From CALFUK01 sp964450495 (GTDB taxonomy: Bacteria; Bacteroidota; Bacteroidia; Chitinophagales; Saprospiraceae), in NCBI GenBank assembly GCA_964450495.1, contig CAYVFU010000011.1, positions 7,869-71,868 of the forward strand: DNA of 64,000 bases, read 5' to 3'. Position numbers and translations under genes: made by a program. Within the stretch, counting starts at the first letter, position 1. Each line of letters opens with the position of its first letter. The notes beneath the pieces are model-generated. The model was not told the DNA's origin. It did not search any database and was given only the letters and a program-made list of their open reading frames with translations. This document shows positions 27,262 through 36,190 of this stretch, one piece after another.

Positions 27262-29112
27262 ATGAAGAATTATTTTGATTTTAAGCACATTAAAGGAGAT
27301 CTCTTTGGTGGCCTAACAGCGGGTATAGTGGCACTTCCTTTAGCACTAGCTTTTGGAGTTAGTTCAGGTTTAGGCCCAAGCGCAGGATTATACGGTGCGA
27401 TATTTATTAGCTTTTTTGCAGCTCTCTTTGGTGGAACAGATACTCAAATATCTGGTCCTACCGCACCTATGACAGCCGTTAGTATGGTCGTGATTGCCAG
27501 TATTGTTGCAGCATTTGATGGAGAGGTTTCAAAAGCCTTACCAGCTATTCTTACGATATTCTTACTTTCAGGGTTGATACAGATTTTGCTTGGCTTTTTA
27601 GGATTGGGTAAATACATTAAATACATACCATATCCCGTTGTATCAGGATTTATGACCGCAATTGGTGTCATCATTTTAATCACGCAAATACTGCCTGCAA
27701 TAGGTTATTACCCAAAGGAAGATTTAGCATATGTCAACAAATTCAAACCTGAAGCAGAAGAGATAATATTAGAAAACATACTTATAGAGGAAGCGGGTGA
27801 AGGAATTCTTGTGCTAGAAGATTTTGAAGAAACTATTAAACGGGCAAAGCAAATTACACCAGTTCAAATAGACAAAGAATCAAAAACACTAGCTGGTAAA
27901 GAAGCATCTGGTATAATTGGCACCTTAAAGGTCTTACCTAATGCTTTGAAGAGCATTAATTATTTGGAATTAATGCTTGCTCTAATTACCATATTCATTA
28001 TATATGGATTCAAGCGAATCACTACCGCAGTGCCTAGTACCCTTGTTGCTTTGCTGGTGGTCTCGGTTGGAGCAATCGTATTGGGATTGCCGTATAGACC
28101 CATTGAAGAAATCCCGAGTGGACTTCCATTACCAAATCTTAATATAATTACAGAGTTTAATTTCAGCTATATATCACCCTTTATATTTACAGCCATAACG
28201 TTAGCCTTATTGGGAGCAATAGATTCTTTATTGACCTCTGTGGTTGCTGATAATCTGACTAAAACAAAACACAATCCTAACAAAGAGCTAGTTGGCCAAG
28301 GAATAGGTAATAGTATTGCAGCAGTTTTTGGTGGTATCCCAGGAGCAGGCGCAACGATCAGGACGGTCGTTAACATTAATTCTGGTGGTAAGACTAGACT
28401 TTCTGGTATGATAGCAGGTCTTTTACTTATGATCATATTACTTGCGTTTGGACCTACAGCGTCTAAAATACCTGCTGCTGTTTTAGCGGGAATTTTAATC
28501 ACAGTCGGCATAGGTGTGATGGATTACAAAGGCCTTAAAGCTATACCATACATGCCAAGACCTGAGGTTGCGATTATGCTCATAGTATTGATATTATCCT
28601 CAGTGTGGAATTTGGTTTATGCCGTCGGTATTGGTTTGGTGATTGCGTCTCTCATGTTTATGAAAAAGATTGGTGATCTAACAGCTGAACAATCTGAAGT
28701 TGAACCAATGTCTGAAGAATCTTGGCCAGACGAGGCTAATTTCCCGACAAAATTTAAAGAAGAAGTATTTATCAAACACATAAATGGCCCACTATTTTTT
28801 GGCTCTACAAGTGATTTCCAACAGTTGATCAGGCAGATACCTGAAACTGCATCTACTGCTATTATACGTATGGATAAATGCACGTATATCGACCAATCAG
28901 GTTTATATGCCATGGAAGATGCGTTACAAGAATTATCTCAAAATGAAGTAAAAGTCTTATTGGTCAAAGTGCAGGAACAAGCTAGATATATGCTTGAGCG
29001 CATTGACATCATTCCTGATTTATTGCCAGAAGAGCAAATATTCGATGACTACAACAGTTGCATAGAATGGGTTAAACATAATGTAGCAGATACTCACCAA
29101 GGGACTGCATAA
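27262..29112 (+). CDS. SulP family anion transporter with STAS domain
   Basis: The 616-residue protein has a SulP transport core of 10-14 helices (LFGGLTAGIVALPLALAFGV at the start, GGTDTQISGPTAPMTAV, and PGAGATIRTVVNINSGGKTR) and a cytosolic C-terminal STAS domain (about residues 500-600: KHINGPLFFGSTSDFQQL, TYIDQSGLYAMEDAL). SulP proteins carry sulfate, bicarbonate or other anions, often with sodium. An acidic insert of about 75 residues (about 155-230, with ENILIEEAGEGILVLEDF) splits the core, seen in one SulP subgroup. The substrate cannot be told from sequence. Terminator at 29129. Confidence 0.93.
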   Translation: MKNYFDFKHIKGDLFGGLTAGIVALPLALAFGVSSGLGPSAGLYGAIFISFFAALFGGTDTQISGPTAPMTAVSMVVIASIVAAFDGEVSKALPAILTIFLLSGLIQILLGFLGLGKYIKYIPYPVVSGFMTAIGVIILITQILPAIGYYPKEDLAYVNKFKPEAEEIILENILIEEAGEGILVLEDFEETIKRAKQITPVQIDKESKTLAGKEASGIIGTLKVLPNALKSINYLELMLALITIFIIYGFKRITTAVPSTLVALLVVSVGAIVLGLPYRPIEEIPSGLPLPNLNIITEFNFSYISPFIFTAITLALLGAIDSLLTSVVADNLTKTKHNPNKELVGQGIGNSIAAVFGGIPGAGATIRTVVNINSGGKTRLSGMIAGLLLMIILLAFGPTASKIPAAVLAGILITVGIGVMDYKGLKAIPYMPRPEVAIMLIVLILSSVWNLVYAVGIGLVIASLMFMKKIGDLTAEQSEVEPMSEESWPDEANFPTKFKEEVFIKHINGPLFFGSTSDFQQLIRQIPETASTAIIRMDKCTYIDQSGLYAMEDALQELSQNEVKVLLVKVQEQARYMLERIDIIPDLLPEEQIFDDYNSCIEWVKHNVADTHQGTA

Positions 29113-29128
29113 TATAAAAACAAACAGT

Positions 29129-29168
29129 GTGGCACATAGGATTAGCTCTTGTGTGTCACCCTTTTTAT
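29129..29168 (+). terminator. Rho-independent terminator after SulP gene
   Basis: GTGGCACA (29129-29136) pairs with TGTGTCAC (29152-29159) with one G-T pair, followed by CCTTTTTATTT, 16 bases after the stop. Confidence 0.75.
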
Positions 29169-29208
29169 TTGATCCTAATGTAGTTGAGCTTTTTTTAAAG
29201 AAACAAGG

Positions 29209-29640
29209 TTAGAAATCATCATCTGTAATAATCAGTTCATATTGAGTGAGTCCATATCCCGTATCATCAATATCCTGATTCAAAATAATCCACTGATCAT
29301 CCTCAATTGGTGAGATGGCATACGTTACATCTTCATCATTATCTAAAATGAAGTTTATCTCACTGAAAGAATTTGTAGGTCTAGGATTCGTGCCAATAAT
29401 TCCATCATTAAAAACTTTCACGGCGATCCCTGATTGAATATTGGGTATTGTATCAATAGTCTCTAAGCCTAACTCAAGGGAAGTAACAAACTTTACTGTC
29501 AATTCTCCTGATGTCTGATTGTGGATGATATAATCAGCAAATCCATAAGGATGGTTGATAGCTCCCCCACTCTTATCGCAGGACACCAAAGTAAAGAGAA
29601 GAAATGCTGCTAAAGCAGAGGTTAATAACTTGTAAGACAT
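29209..29640 (-). CDS. Hypothetical lipoprotein
   Basis: The 143-residue protein has a lipoprotein signal peptide (MSYKLLTSALAAFLLFTLVSC, 21 residues with the lipobox Cys at the end) and a small, mainly beta mature part rich in Asp and Ile (ADYIIHNQTSGELTVKFVTS). I do not recognise a family. It is isolated, convergent with the SulP gene and downstream of the LOG-family gene on the same strand (76 bases). Confidence 0.65.
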   Translation of the reverse strand: MSYKLLTSALAAFLLFTLVSCDKSGGAINHPYGFADYIIHNQTSGELTVKFVTSLELGLETIDTIPNIQSGIAVKVFNDGIIGTNPRPTNSFSEINFILDNDEDVTYAISPIEDDQWIILNQDIDDTGYGLTQYELIITDDDF

Positions 29641-29716
29641 GAACAGTTTTTATTATACAGACGCTACTTTTTGCTATATCGTTGGACTGTTATTCAATTA
29701 CTTTAAAAGAACTTTT

Positions 29717-30865
29717 TTACACACTATATATCTCTGGGTTAAATGAAAGTATTCTACGAATGATTTCATTTTCATCATCAGTCAATGCAAGCAATTCACC
29801 GTACATTTTTCCCTTCGACACTTTCTGGAGTAGGTCCCATACCGGTCTTTCTTCTGTCCATCGCTTTGTTCCAAATAAAATCATTGGTGAAATGACATCC
29901 ATAGAACCATAATGATTCTGTGTCGCGTCTTGAAATATTTCTTGAGTAGTGCCAGCACTTCCCGGAGCAAAGACTACCCCGTGTTTTGCAATAGCAAGGA
30001 GGCCTTCTTCACGCACACTATTTGCGAAGTATTTAGCGATGTGGGTGGCAAATGGCGCTGGTGGTTCATGGCCATATAACCATGTAGGAATACCAAGACT
30101 CATAGACAATTCTTCTTTGCCTTTTTTAATAGGATACTTCTTCATAATCCGCCAAGCTCTGTGTAACCAATCTTGATCATTATACTCTTTGTTGGCGGTT
30201 GCTCCTTTAGGCCTAACTTTCAATTCGTTGATTGCTTTCTGTAGTTCTTTCTCAGATCGACCCGCAAAATAGGCTCCTAAATGAGTAGCCTCCATTGCAC
30301 CGGGACCTCCCCCGCTAACCATGAAATAACCTTCAATAGTGAGTATTCGAGAAAGTCTTGCAACTTTTGCATAAAAAGGATCTTTTCGTTCCATACCGTG
30401 TCCCCCCATAATGGCAACAACTTTCCTTCCAGCAATCAGTTCGTCTATTGCATCAGTAATACTATGATCATGAAGTCTTCTAAGCAAACTAGTAAGTATA
30501 CTATCTGGTTTGTCCTTTCCTTGTCTGACATATTCTTCATATATCTTGTAGTCATACGTTGCCTTATATCCCTTTTTATCCGATAGTTTAAATCCCTTGA
30601 AAAGCTCCCTTACAGAATACAATTTACTCCTGTGTACTTCGAAGCTGTACTTCTTGTTTCGAGGGATCACAAACCCTCCTGTTTTAACAATATGACCAGC
30701 AGTCTCATTACTCACTTTACAGCCAAAAAAAATGCTGTCTGCAAAAGTCAGCTTTAGAAGTTGAGTTTTTAGCTTTGATATATCTAAGTTTTGGATTGCA
30801 GCTGGTTCGATCACTTTTCTATCTATCCACTCTTTGAATTCTTTTTGATTGTCTATTTCTCTCAT
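29717..30865 (-). CDS. LOG family protein (nucleotide 5'-phosphate nucleosidase-like)
   Basis: The 382-residue protein has an N-terminal domain of about 130 residues and a Rossmann LOG domain: VVAIMGGHGMERKDPFYAK, MVSGGGPGAMEATHLGAYF and VVFAPGSAGTTQEIFQDATQ. These correspond to the nucleotide-binding GGGxGxME and PGGxGTxxE motifs, the second with Ser-Ala in place of Gly-x. LOG proteins cleave the base from nucleoside monophosphates (cytokinin activation, PpnN in E. coli). The size and N-terminal extension recall PpnN-type proteins. A minus-strand TATATTTG (30899-30892) may be its -7 element. Confidence 0.82.
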   Translation of the reverse strand: MREIDNQKEFKEWIDRKVIEPAAIQNLDISKLKTQLLKLTFADSIFFGCKVSNETAGHIVKTGGFVIPRNKKYSFEVHRSKLYSVRELFKGFKLSDKKGYKATYDYKIYEEYVRQGKDKPDSILTSLLRRLHDHSITDAIDELIAGRKVVAIMGGHGMERKDPFYAKVARLSRILTIEGYFMVSGGGPGAMEATHLGAYFAGRSEKELQKAINELKVRPKGATANKEYNDQDWLHRAWRIMKKYPIKKGKEELSMSLGIPTWLYGHEPPAPFATHIAKYFANSVREEGLLAIAKHGVVFAPGSAGTTQEIFQDATQNHYGSMDVISPMILFGTKRWTEERPVWDLLQKVSKGKMYGELLALTDDENEIIRRILSFNPEIYSV

Positions 30866-30997
30866 TGCTTATGCTCATTACTTAACGGCTGCAAATATAA
30901 GGTTTTGAATAGCTATGGTCTCACGACGAGGTGCACACTTTTTTTCTACTGCTGGCTTTTAGTGCATTTTACGTATTTTACTTCAAATAGTGATAGC

Positions 30998-32431
30998 ATG
31001 AAACACCTACTTATATCTCTTAGTAGCCTTATAATAATTTCCTTTCTACAAAGTTGTGGGCATGAAAAGGGGGATGTACTTATTCAAAATATTACTACAA
31101 TAGATGCTATAAATGGACAACGTAAAAATCAGTCCATTTTGATAAAAGAAAATCGAATTATCAGCGTTAGTGATTCAAGCGACAAGATGACTGCCACTGA
31201 AGTAATCGACGGGACAGGAAAATACATGATCCCTGGGTTATGGGATGCCCACGTCCACCTTACATTTGAAGATGAAATAGAGAAACATATGTTTGATCTC
31301 TTTATTGCAAATGGGATTACAAGTATTCGAGACACTGGTGGACAGATTGATCGCATGGTCAAACTTAAAGAGCTGGCATTAGATAAAGTGACGCATCGTC
31401 CAAGAGTAAAAATAGCGGGACCATTGATTGATGGAATGCCAAGAGTCTATGATGGTTCTTCGCCAGGAGTGCCTGATATTTCAAAAGGCATTTCTACTCC
31501 TGAAGAAGCAAAGGCATTTGTTGCTGAATTAGCAGAAGCTGGTGTTGACTTAGTAAAAGCCTATGAGATGTTGACTCCGGAATTGTTTGAAGCAGTTGTT
31601 GAAGAAGCAAAAAAACATAAGCTAAAAGTGACTGGACACATCCCATTACAGATGACAGTACATCAAGCGTCAGATCTTGGTATGTCAAGTGTTGAGCATA
31701 TGCGCAATTTAGAAATGTCAATGGTGTCAAGATCAGAAGAGAAAGTTGCAGAACGAGTAAAAATAGTGTCAATGTCACAAGATAGTCTTGGATATGGTGT
31801 ACGTTCTAGATTGCATAGTGCGTATCGATTTTCTTCGTTAAAAGAAATTGATCCTCAAGAAAAAATAAGGGTGCTCAATACCCTAAATAGAAATCAGACT
31901 TGGCAAATTCCGACTTTAGCGTTGGTCATGAGTTCGGAACTACTTCCCTGGTCTGATGATGAATGGATAAAAACCTTCGACTACCTACCTGCTAAAACGA
32001 AGCAGACATGGTTGAAAGATTGTAAGCAAATGGCAACTATGCCAGTCAGTGACAATCAGAAATCCTACATGAATTGGGCAAGTGGTATGTTACAAGATTT
32101 ACAGGATAATGATATTCCCATCATGGCTGGCACGGATTGTCCGATATTCTTTTTGACACCTGGATTTAGTTTACATAGAGAACTACAAACCTTTGTGGAG
32201 AAAGCAAGTATGGATCCACTTGCTGCGTTAAAAACGGCCACTTATAATCCAGCATTGTATTTTAATATGGAAGATGAATTGGGAACAATCGAAAATGGTA
32301 AAATTGCTGATCTGGTAATATTGGATAAAAACCCGTTGGATAATATTAGGAATACTAAATCTATTCATACGGTTATAAAAGATGGTTACATCCATAATAA
32401 AAAAGCTTTAGAAGAAATGTTACGCATTTAG
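30998..32431 (+). CDS. Amidohydrolase family lipoprotein (imidazolonepropionase-like)
   Basis: The 477-residue protein begins at ATG 30998 with a lipoprotein signal peptide (MKHLLISLSSLIIISFLQSC). The open frame extends upstream, but without a plausible leader. Metal-binding motifs of the amidohydrolase TIM barrel: GLWDAHVHLTFEDE (HxH), LVKAYEM (usual carbamylated or coordinating Lys), KVTGHIPLQ, SSVEHM, and MAGTDCPIFF (catalytic Asp). The ending GTIENGKIADLVILDKNPLD is the beta-sandwich closing strand. Likely an exported cyclic-amide or peptide hydrolase; the substrate is unknown. Confidence 0.88.
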   Translation: MKHLLISLSSLIIISFLQSCGHEKGDVLIQNITTIDAINGQRKNQSILIKENRIISVSDSSDKMTATEVIDGTGKYMIPGLWDAHVHLTFEDEIEKHMFDLFIANGITSIRDTGGQIDRMVKLKELALDKVTHRPRVKIAGPLIDGMPRVYDGSSPGVPDISKGISTPEEAKAFVAELAEAGVDLVKAYEMLTPELFEAVVEEAKKHKLKVTGHIPLQMTVHQASDLGMSSVEHMRNLEMSMVSRSEEKVAERVKIVSMSQDSLGYGVRSRLHSAYRFSSLKEIDPQEKIRVLNTLNRNQTWQIPTLALVMSSELLPWSDDEWIKTFDYLPAKTKQTWLKDCKQMATMPVSDNQKSYMNWASGMLQDLQDNDIPIMAGTDCPIFFLTPGFSLHRELQTFVEKASMDPLAALKTATYNPALYFNMEDELGTIENGKIADLVILDKNPLDNIRNTKSIHTVIKDGYIHNKKALEEMLRI

Positions 32432-32517
32432 AAGTGTAACAACTTCTACGTTTTAACTAGCATTGTACAATAAGTGCAATTTGATTGTGTTTAGGTTTGT
32501 TAATGTAAATTAGCATT

Positions 32518-32958
32518 GTGAAAATAACTGATTTAAGCGGCTACAATACTCTTATAGACATAGAGGTTTATTGGGGAGACATGGATGCTGCCAACCACGT
32601 CAATAACGTGAACTACTTGAAGTGGACAGAAGCTGCAAGAATTAACTACTTCATGAAAGCAGGTATTTCGACTGAGTTCAATGGGTCTAGCATAGCACCA
32701 ATTCTATCTTGGCAAGATTGTAAATATATTTTCCCGATGACTTTTCCCGATATTGCTCAAATTGGCATTCGAGTCACAGAATTGAAGAAAGACAGAATCG
32801 TAATGGAAGCTGCTGTATTCTCTAAAAAACAGAAACGCATATCAGCATTGAGTAAACAAGAATTCATTCCATATGATTATGAAAATTTACAGAAAAGTAC
32901 CATTCCAATAGATTGGATAAAAGAAATAGAAAAGATAGAGAAAACGACATTTGGATAA
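32518..32958 (+). CDS. Acyl-CoA thioesterase, hotdog fold (4HBT/YbgC-like)
   Basis: The 146-residue protein has the 4-hydroxybenzoyl-CoA thioesterase type motif VYWGDMDAANHVNNVNYLKW with the catalytic Asp and the following helix, and length typical of YbgC/FadM-like thioesterases. Start is GTG at 32518; no ATG lies nearby. A TAGGTTTG (32492-32499) 19 bases upstream could be a -7 element. The acyl substrate is not evident. Stand-alone gene. Confidence 0.85.
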   Translation: MKITDLSGYNTLIDIEVYWGDMDAANHVNNVNYLKWTEAARINYFMKAGISTEFNGSSIAPILSWQDCKYIFPMTFPDIAQIGIRVTELKKDRIVMEAAVFSKKQKRISALSKQEFIPYDYENLQKSTIPIDWIKEIEKIEKTTFG

Positions 32959-33008
32959 GGACTTCAAAGTAAATCGTCAAGCTACAATATGAGGGGGCAC
33001 GCCTATTC

Positions 33009-33037
33009 TTTGCTATAAATAACAGCAAATAGTTTTT
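33009..33037. terminator. Possible bidirectional terminator
   Basis: TTTGCT (33009-33014) pairs with AGCAAA (33024-33029), followed on the plus strand by TAGTTTTT. It lies between the convergent thioesterase and SGNH genes. The stem is only 6 bp and AT-rich, so the call is weak. Confidence 0.35.
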
Positions 33038-33042
33038 ACAAT

Positions 33043-33753
33043 TTACTCTCTTATTTTATCTATTACAGGCTTCACCACTGCAGTCCATCGCTCGTAACCA
33101 CTCGTATTCATGTGCAACATATCTTCTATAAAAATGGATTCGTCTGGCACTCCATCTTCAGTCATCATTGTCTCTGATATATCGACATAATGCATCTGTT
33201 TGGACAATGAACATACATTCTTAATTAATGTATTCGCTTCTTCGTACTTAGGCCACAAATGCCATCTAGATGGTGAAGGCTTCATTGATAAATAGACTAT
33301 CTCCGCATCAGGTACATGCTTCTTACACAGAGCTAAGAATTCCACAAAAGCATCAAAAGTTTCTCTCACAGTGAAGGTCATTGCCAAGTCATTCTCGCCA
33401 CAGTATAGGAATATTTGAGCAGGCTTATACTTGCTGACAATACGTTCGAAATAATGATTTACTTCTGGAATTGTAGAGCCACCGAAACCTCTGTTAAGCA
33501 CATTATGAGGAGCTAAATCAACCCCAAGTGAATTCCAAAATCGAATAGAAGAACTCCCGACAAATAGAGCCATGTTACCTGCATAACGACTGGTCATGTC
33601 TTTTTTCTCAAAAGCGACAATTTCTTCTTCGAAGCGATCTAAGTCTAACTGTGGAAGAACGCGTTCGACATCTGCACGTTCCTTAACCTGCTGAGAAGAT
33701 CCACAGGAATACAACATCACGATTGCTAAAGTCAAAAAAACTATCTTCTTCAT
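33043..33753 (-). CDS. SGNH/GDSL hydrolase lipoprotein
   Basis: The 236-residue protein starts at ATG 33753 with a lipoprotein signal (MKKIVFLTLAIVMLYSC). SGNH blocks: MALFVGSSSIRFWNSLG (block I nucleophile Ser), LNRGFGGSTIPEVN (block II Gly), FLYCGENDLAM (block III Asn) and EDMLHMNTSGYERW (block V Asp and His). Such enzymes remove acyl or acetyl groups from sugars or lipids at the envelope. The substrate is unknown. It lies 51 bases downstream of the DUF547 gene on the same strand and may share its transcript. Confidence 0.88.
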   Translation of the reverse strand: MKKIVFLTLAIVMLYSCGSSQQVKERADVERVLPQLDLDRFEEEIVAFEKKDMTSRYAGNMALFVGSSSIRFWNSLGVDLAPHNVLNRGFGGSTIPEVNHYFERIVSKYKPAQIFLYCGENDLAMTFTVRETFDAFVEFLALCKKHVPDAEIVYLSMKPSPSRWHLWPKYEEANTLIKNVCSLSKQMHYVDISETMMTEDGVPDESIFIEDMLHMNTSGYERWTAVVKPVIDKIRE

Positions 33754-33804
33754 ACTGCTAAAATTAGAGCGCAAAGTAAGTGTTTCCGTTGACTTTTCTA
33801 GTTA

Positions 33805-34953
33805 TCAATTGCCATTTAACGACCAATCGTAATCTATGTAGTTGACATTTGCGCCAGCAGAAACTTTTGTAGATGAAAAGCTATTGATGTATTCTACAAT
33901 ATCTCCAAAATCCTCTGCATACCATTCAAATATTTTGGAGATGGATATTGAGTTAGCTGATATCTTATTTGCAGATGAGTTGATAAACTTTTTAGTGATC
34001 CTATCTAATTCTGCATTTACATTATCACCTGTAAATGCTGTAGAAGAAATCGGTGGACAAGATTTTGCAGCACAATTAACAGCAAAATGTATACGTGCAT
34101 CTTTAAACCTCGGACGTATAATTGTATGTTCAATATCATTTAAAGAATATTGTTGACCATCTATTGTTACTCTTTTCACATCCCATGGCTTACCCCCATC
34201 TAAATCCATGATACTTGCCACAGGATAATTATCTAAAATCAGATTAATGGTCGCAGCATTGTACAAATTCATCCAATAGGCTAATTTCTCATTCCTATTC
34301 CAATCATCTGCAGGAGCATTAGATGTCAAGTCTGAAATGTAAGCCTGCAGTTTCGATTGCTCACCTTTAAACCCTTTATAATTGACCTTGCCGTTAGCTA
34401 CGTAGTTAGTAAGAAGAGTATTGAATGTACTGTGGTCTGGTTTACCAAGAATCTCTGTCTCTGCGACTTCTACTGCTTTGTTTTCAACAACTTCCTCCAC
34501 AACTGGTGTAGGTGCTTTTACTTCTGTCTGTATAAGAGCTGGAGAGGGCTTTTCATCTACAGTTGATGTTGTCGCACTTGTTTCGACTGCTGACACTTTA
34601 GGTTTGGTATCTACATGTTTTTCTATCACTGCATTTGCATCAAATTCTGATGATGGAATTGGCTTTTCTTCGTCAGTAGCTTTAGACTCAGTTTTTGCAG
34701 ATTTGTTATCTGAAACAACAATCTTAGCAGTTGATTCTGATTTGGCAGCCACATCTGATGAAGCATCAAGAGCGACTTCGTCCACATTCTGTTTAAGCGT
34801 TTTATCTTCTACTCTTAGAAAGGTATCTGGCTTATCTATTGTAACCTCAACTTCTTCCAAAAGAATTGACTTTTCAGTTGTAGAAGGTTTAATCTCTCCA
34901 GCTTGAACACAAGAGAAAATTGACACGAACATTAATATCCAAAGAAATTTCAT
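33805..34953 (-). CDS. DUF547 protein with long low-complexity linker
   Basis: The 382-residue protein has a signal peptide (MKFLWILMFVSIFSCVQAG), then about 150 residues of Lys/Glu/Thr/Ser/Ala/Val-rich low-complexity sequence, then a DUF547 domain (residues about 175-380): KLAYWMNLYNAATINLIL, DLDGGKPWDVKRV, SLNDIEHTIIRPRFKDARIH and NCAAKSCPPISSTAF, where Cys and His are conserved. DUF547 has a papain-like layout in some models but no proven function. The linker would let the domain reach out from the membrane. Alternative lipobox at Cys15 is possible. Confidence 0.83.
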   Translation of the reverse strand: MKFLWILMFVSIFSCVQAGEIKPSTTEKSILLEEVEVTIDKPDTFLRVEDKTLKQNVDEVALDASSDVAAKSESTAKIVVSDNKSAKTESKATDEEKPIPSSEFDANAVIEKHVDTKPKVSAVETSATTSTVDEKPSPALIQTEVKAPTPVVEEVVENKAVEVAETEILGKPDHSTFNTLLTNYVANGKVNYKGFKGEQSKLQAYISDLTSNAPADDWNRNEKLAYWMNLYNAATINLILDNYPVASIMDLDGGKPWDVKRVTIDGQQYSLNDIEHTIIRPRFKDARIHFAVNCAAKSCPPISSTAFTGDNVNAELDRITKKFINSSANKISANSISISKIFEWYAEDFGDIVEYINSFSSTKVSAGANVNYIDYDWSLNGN

Positions 34954-35026
34954 AGCTTTCGATTTTTAAAGAGTAAACTGATGTCAGCAAATATGGTTTA
35001 GCTAGTAATAAAGTATTAACGCACAA

Positions 35027-35503
35027 TTAACTTTCTTCTTCCTCAATTTCAAGAATAATAGGAGTTATCATAGGCAATGTCATCAATGACTTTTCTTCTT
35101 TGCTAATAGATGCAAACCTCAAAAAACCACCAGAAGCTTTGGCTACATGCTCTGCGAAAGACAAGTAACTCTCATATAATCTAAAAGCAGTTTGATTATT
35201 CAGCTTTGGTAAGATTGAATTGAGTTCCTTTAGTCTTGTTGTTAAAATAGTAGATCGTTCTTCTATTGAGTCAGGCAATTGAGCAATGAGTTCTTTAACG
35301 TCAGCGTCAAAGGTTTCACCAACTGCAGCATAATATGGTTTTAATTCTTCAGCATAAGCGTATGACCGTATTGTCGTTAATTTGGTTGCCCATTCTACCT
35401 CTGCAGTATCTATATTGCCATCCGCACCTGCTATCAATACAGTTATTTGTGAAATTGCCTTTAGCAAGGACTGTTGTTCTTCTTCAGAAATCTCTTGAAA
35501 CAT
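35027..35503 (-). CDS. TerB-like helical protein
   Basis: The 158-residue protein is all helical with the TerB-type acidic turn LIAGADGNIDTAEVEWATK near residues 23-42, similar to tellurite-resistance TerB and TerB-like domains that bind metal. No other ter genes are nearby. It ends with an acidic tail (EIEEEES). A clear promoter lies upstream (35531-35562), so it is a single-gene unit. Confidence 0.65.
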   Translation of the reverse strand: MFQEISEEEQQSLLKAISQITVLIAGADGNIDTAEVEWATKLTTIRSYAYAEELKPYYAAVGETFDADVKELIAQLPDSIEERSTILTTRLKELNSILPKLNNQTAFRLYESYLSFAEHVAKASGGFLRFASISKEEKSLMTLPMITPIILEIEEEES

Positions 35504-35530
35504 TTAGCTTATCTTTTTTATTCAATGCCG

Positions 35531-35562
35531 CAAAGGTATTAAAGTGTTTACATTAAGAGCAA
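35531..35562 (-). promoter_or_regulatory. Bacteroidota-type promoter of the TerB-like gene
   Basis: On the minus strand TTG (35562-35560) and TACCTTTG (35538-35531) are separated by 21 bases. TACCTTTG is a perfect match to the TAnnTTTG -7 consensus. The start codon is 28 bases downstream. Confidence 0.65.
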
Positions 35563-35672
35563 GTTTTATGACAATAAGGATAAGTCAGCACACATATTAA
35601 AAAATATTTACATATCTGGCATGGTAGTTGCATATTTATAAGTACATATGAGTTTTGGTTATTAAATCGAGT

Positions 35673-35702
35673 AATGCCCGTAAAATTTAATTTATGGGCA
35701 TT
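35673..35702. other. Strong 12-bp hairpin in a gene-poor gap
   Basis: The gap 35504-35881 (378 bases) has no convincing gene. Near its middle, AATGCCCGTAAA (35673-35684) pairs with TTTATGGGCATT (35691-35702) with one wobble pair and a loop of 6, followed by GCTCTTTATT. It may be a terminator of an unannotated short transcript or part of a small RNA. The rest of the gap is AT-rich; besides the TerB promoter I see nothing else in it. Confidence 0.5.
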
Positions 35703-35881
35703 GCTCTTTATTATAAGATCGGACTTCTCTAATTGTTCGATTTTGAAGTATTCCAAGAATAAATACTAGTTCAACTTCACAAGTCCCCTACTTTTTACTA
35801 ACAACTACGTGAATTTTAAGAATATAATTCGTAAATTAATCCTGATTCAAATGTTCTTTTCATTTATAAAACCAATTTCAT

Positions 35882-36151
35882 ATGAATATAACTTTCGAAG
35901 AGCTTCGTCGCATCAAACACAGCCTTCCTACAGGTAGTATTAGTAAAATTGCTGACATGTTACAAGTTGAAGAACAAACTGTACGTAATTATTTTGGAGC
36001 GAAAAAGTATGAAGATGGTCAAATCGTTGGACAGCATATACAGCCAGGTCCAAACGGTGGGATTGTTTCTCTCGAAAACAACACTATTTTAGAAGTAGCT
36101 AAAAAACTCATTGTTGAGTCTAGTTCTTCTCAAAGTGTTGATATGAATTAA
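35882..36151 (+). CDS. Small helix-turn-helix DNA-binding protein
   Basis: The 89-residue protein has an HTH in its N-terminal half: RIKHSLPTGSISKIADML followed by QVEEQTVRNYFGAKKY, where the second helix would read DNA. The C-terminal half contains GQHIQPGPNGGIVSLEN and a helix. Similar short DNA-binding proteins occur in many Bacteroidota; the regulated genes are unknown. It is a single-gene unit with its own terminator (36161-36190). Confidence 0.75.
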   Translation: MNITFEELRRIKHSLPTGSISKIADMLQVEEQTVRNYFGAKKYEDGQIVGQHIQPGPNGGIVSLENNTILEVAKKLIVESSSSQSVDMN

Positions 36152-36160
36152 CAAAAATAA

Positions 36161-36190
36161 GGAGTGCAGAGATGCGCTCCTTTTTTTTTA
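36161..36190 (+). terminator. Rho-independent terminator
   Basis: GGAGTGCA (36161-36168) pairs with TGCGCTCC (36173-36180) with one wobble pair and a 4-base loop (GAGA), followed by nine T. The T-run overlaps the end of the convergent TrmN6-like gene. Confidence 0.9.

Noticed and set aside
34421..34906. 161-codon plus-strand frame opposite the DUF547 gene
   Set aside because: It mirrors the low-complexity linker and has a Ser/Thr-rich shadow composition.
35553..35756. 67-codon minus-strand frame in the gene-poor gap
   Set aside because: It runs through the 12-bp hairpin and the TerB promoter; composition is not protein-like.
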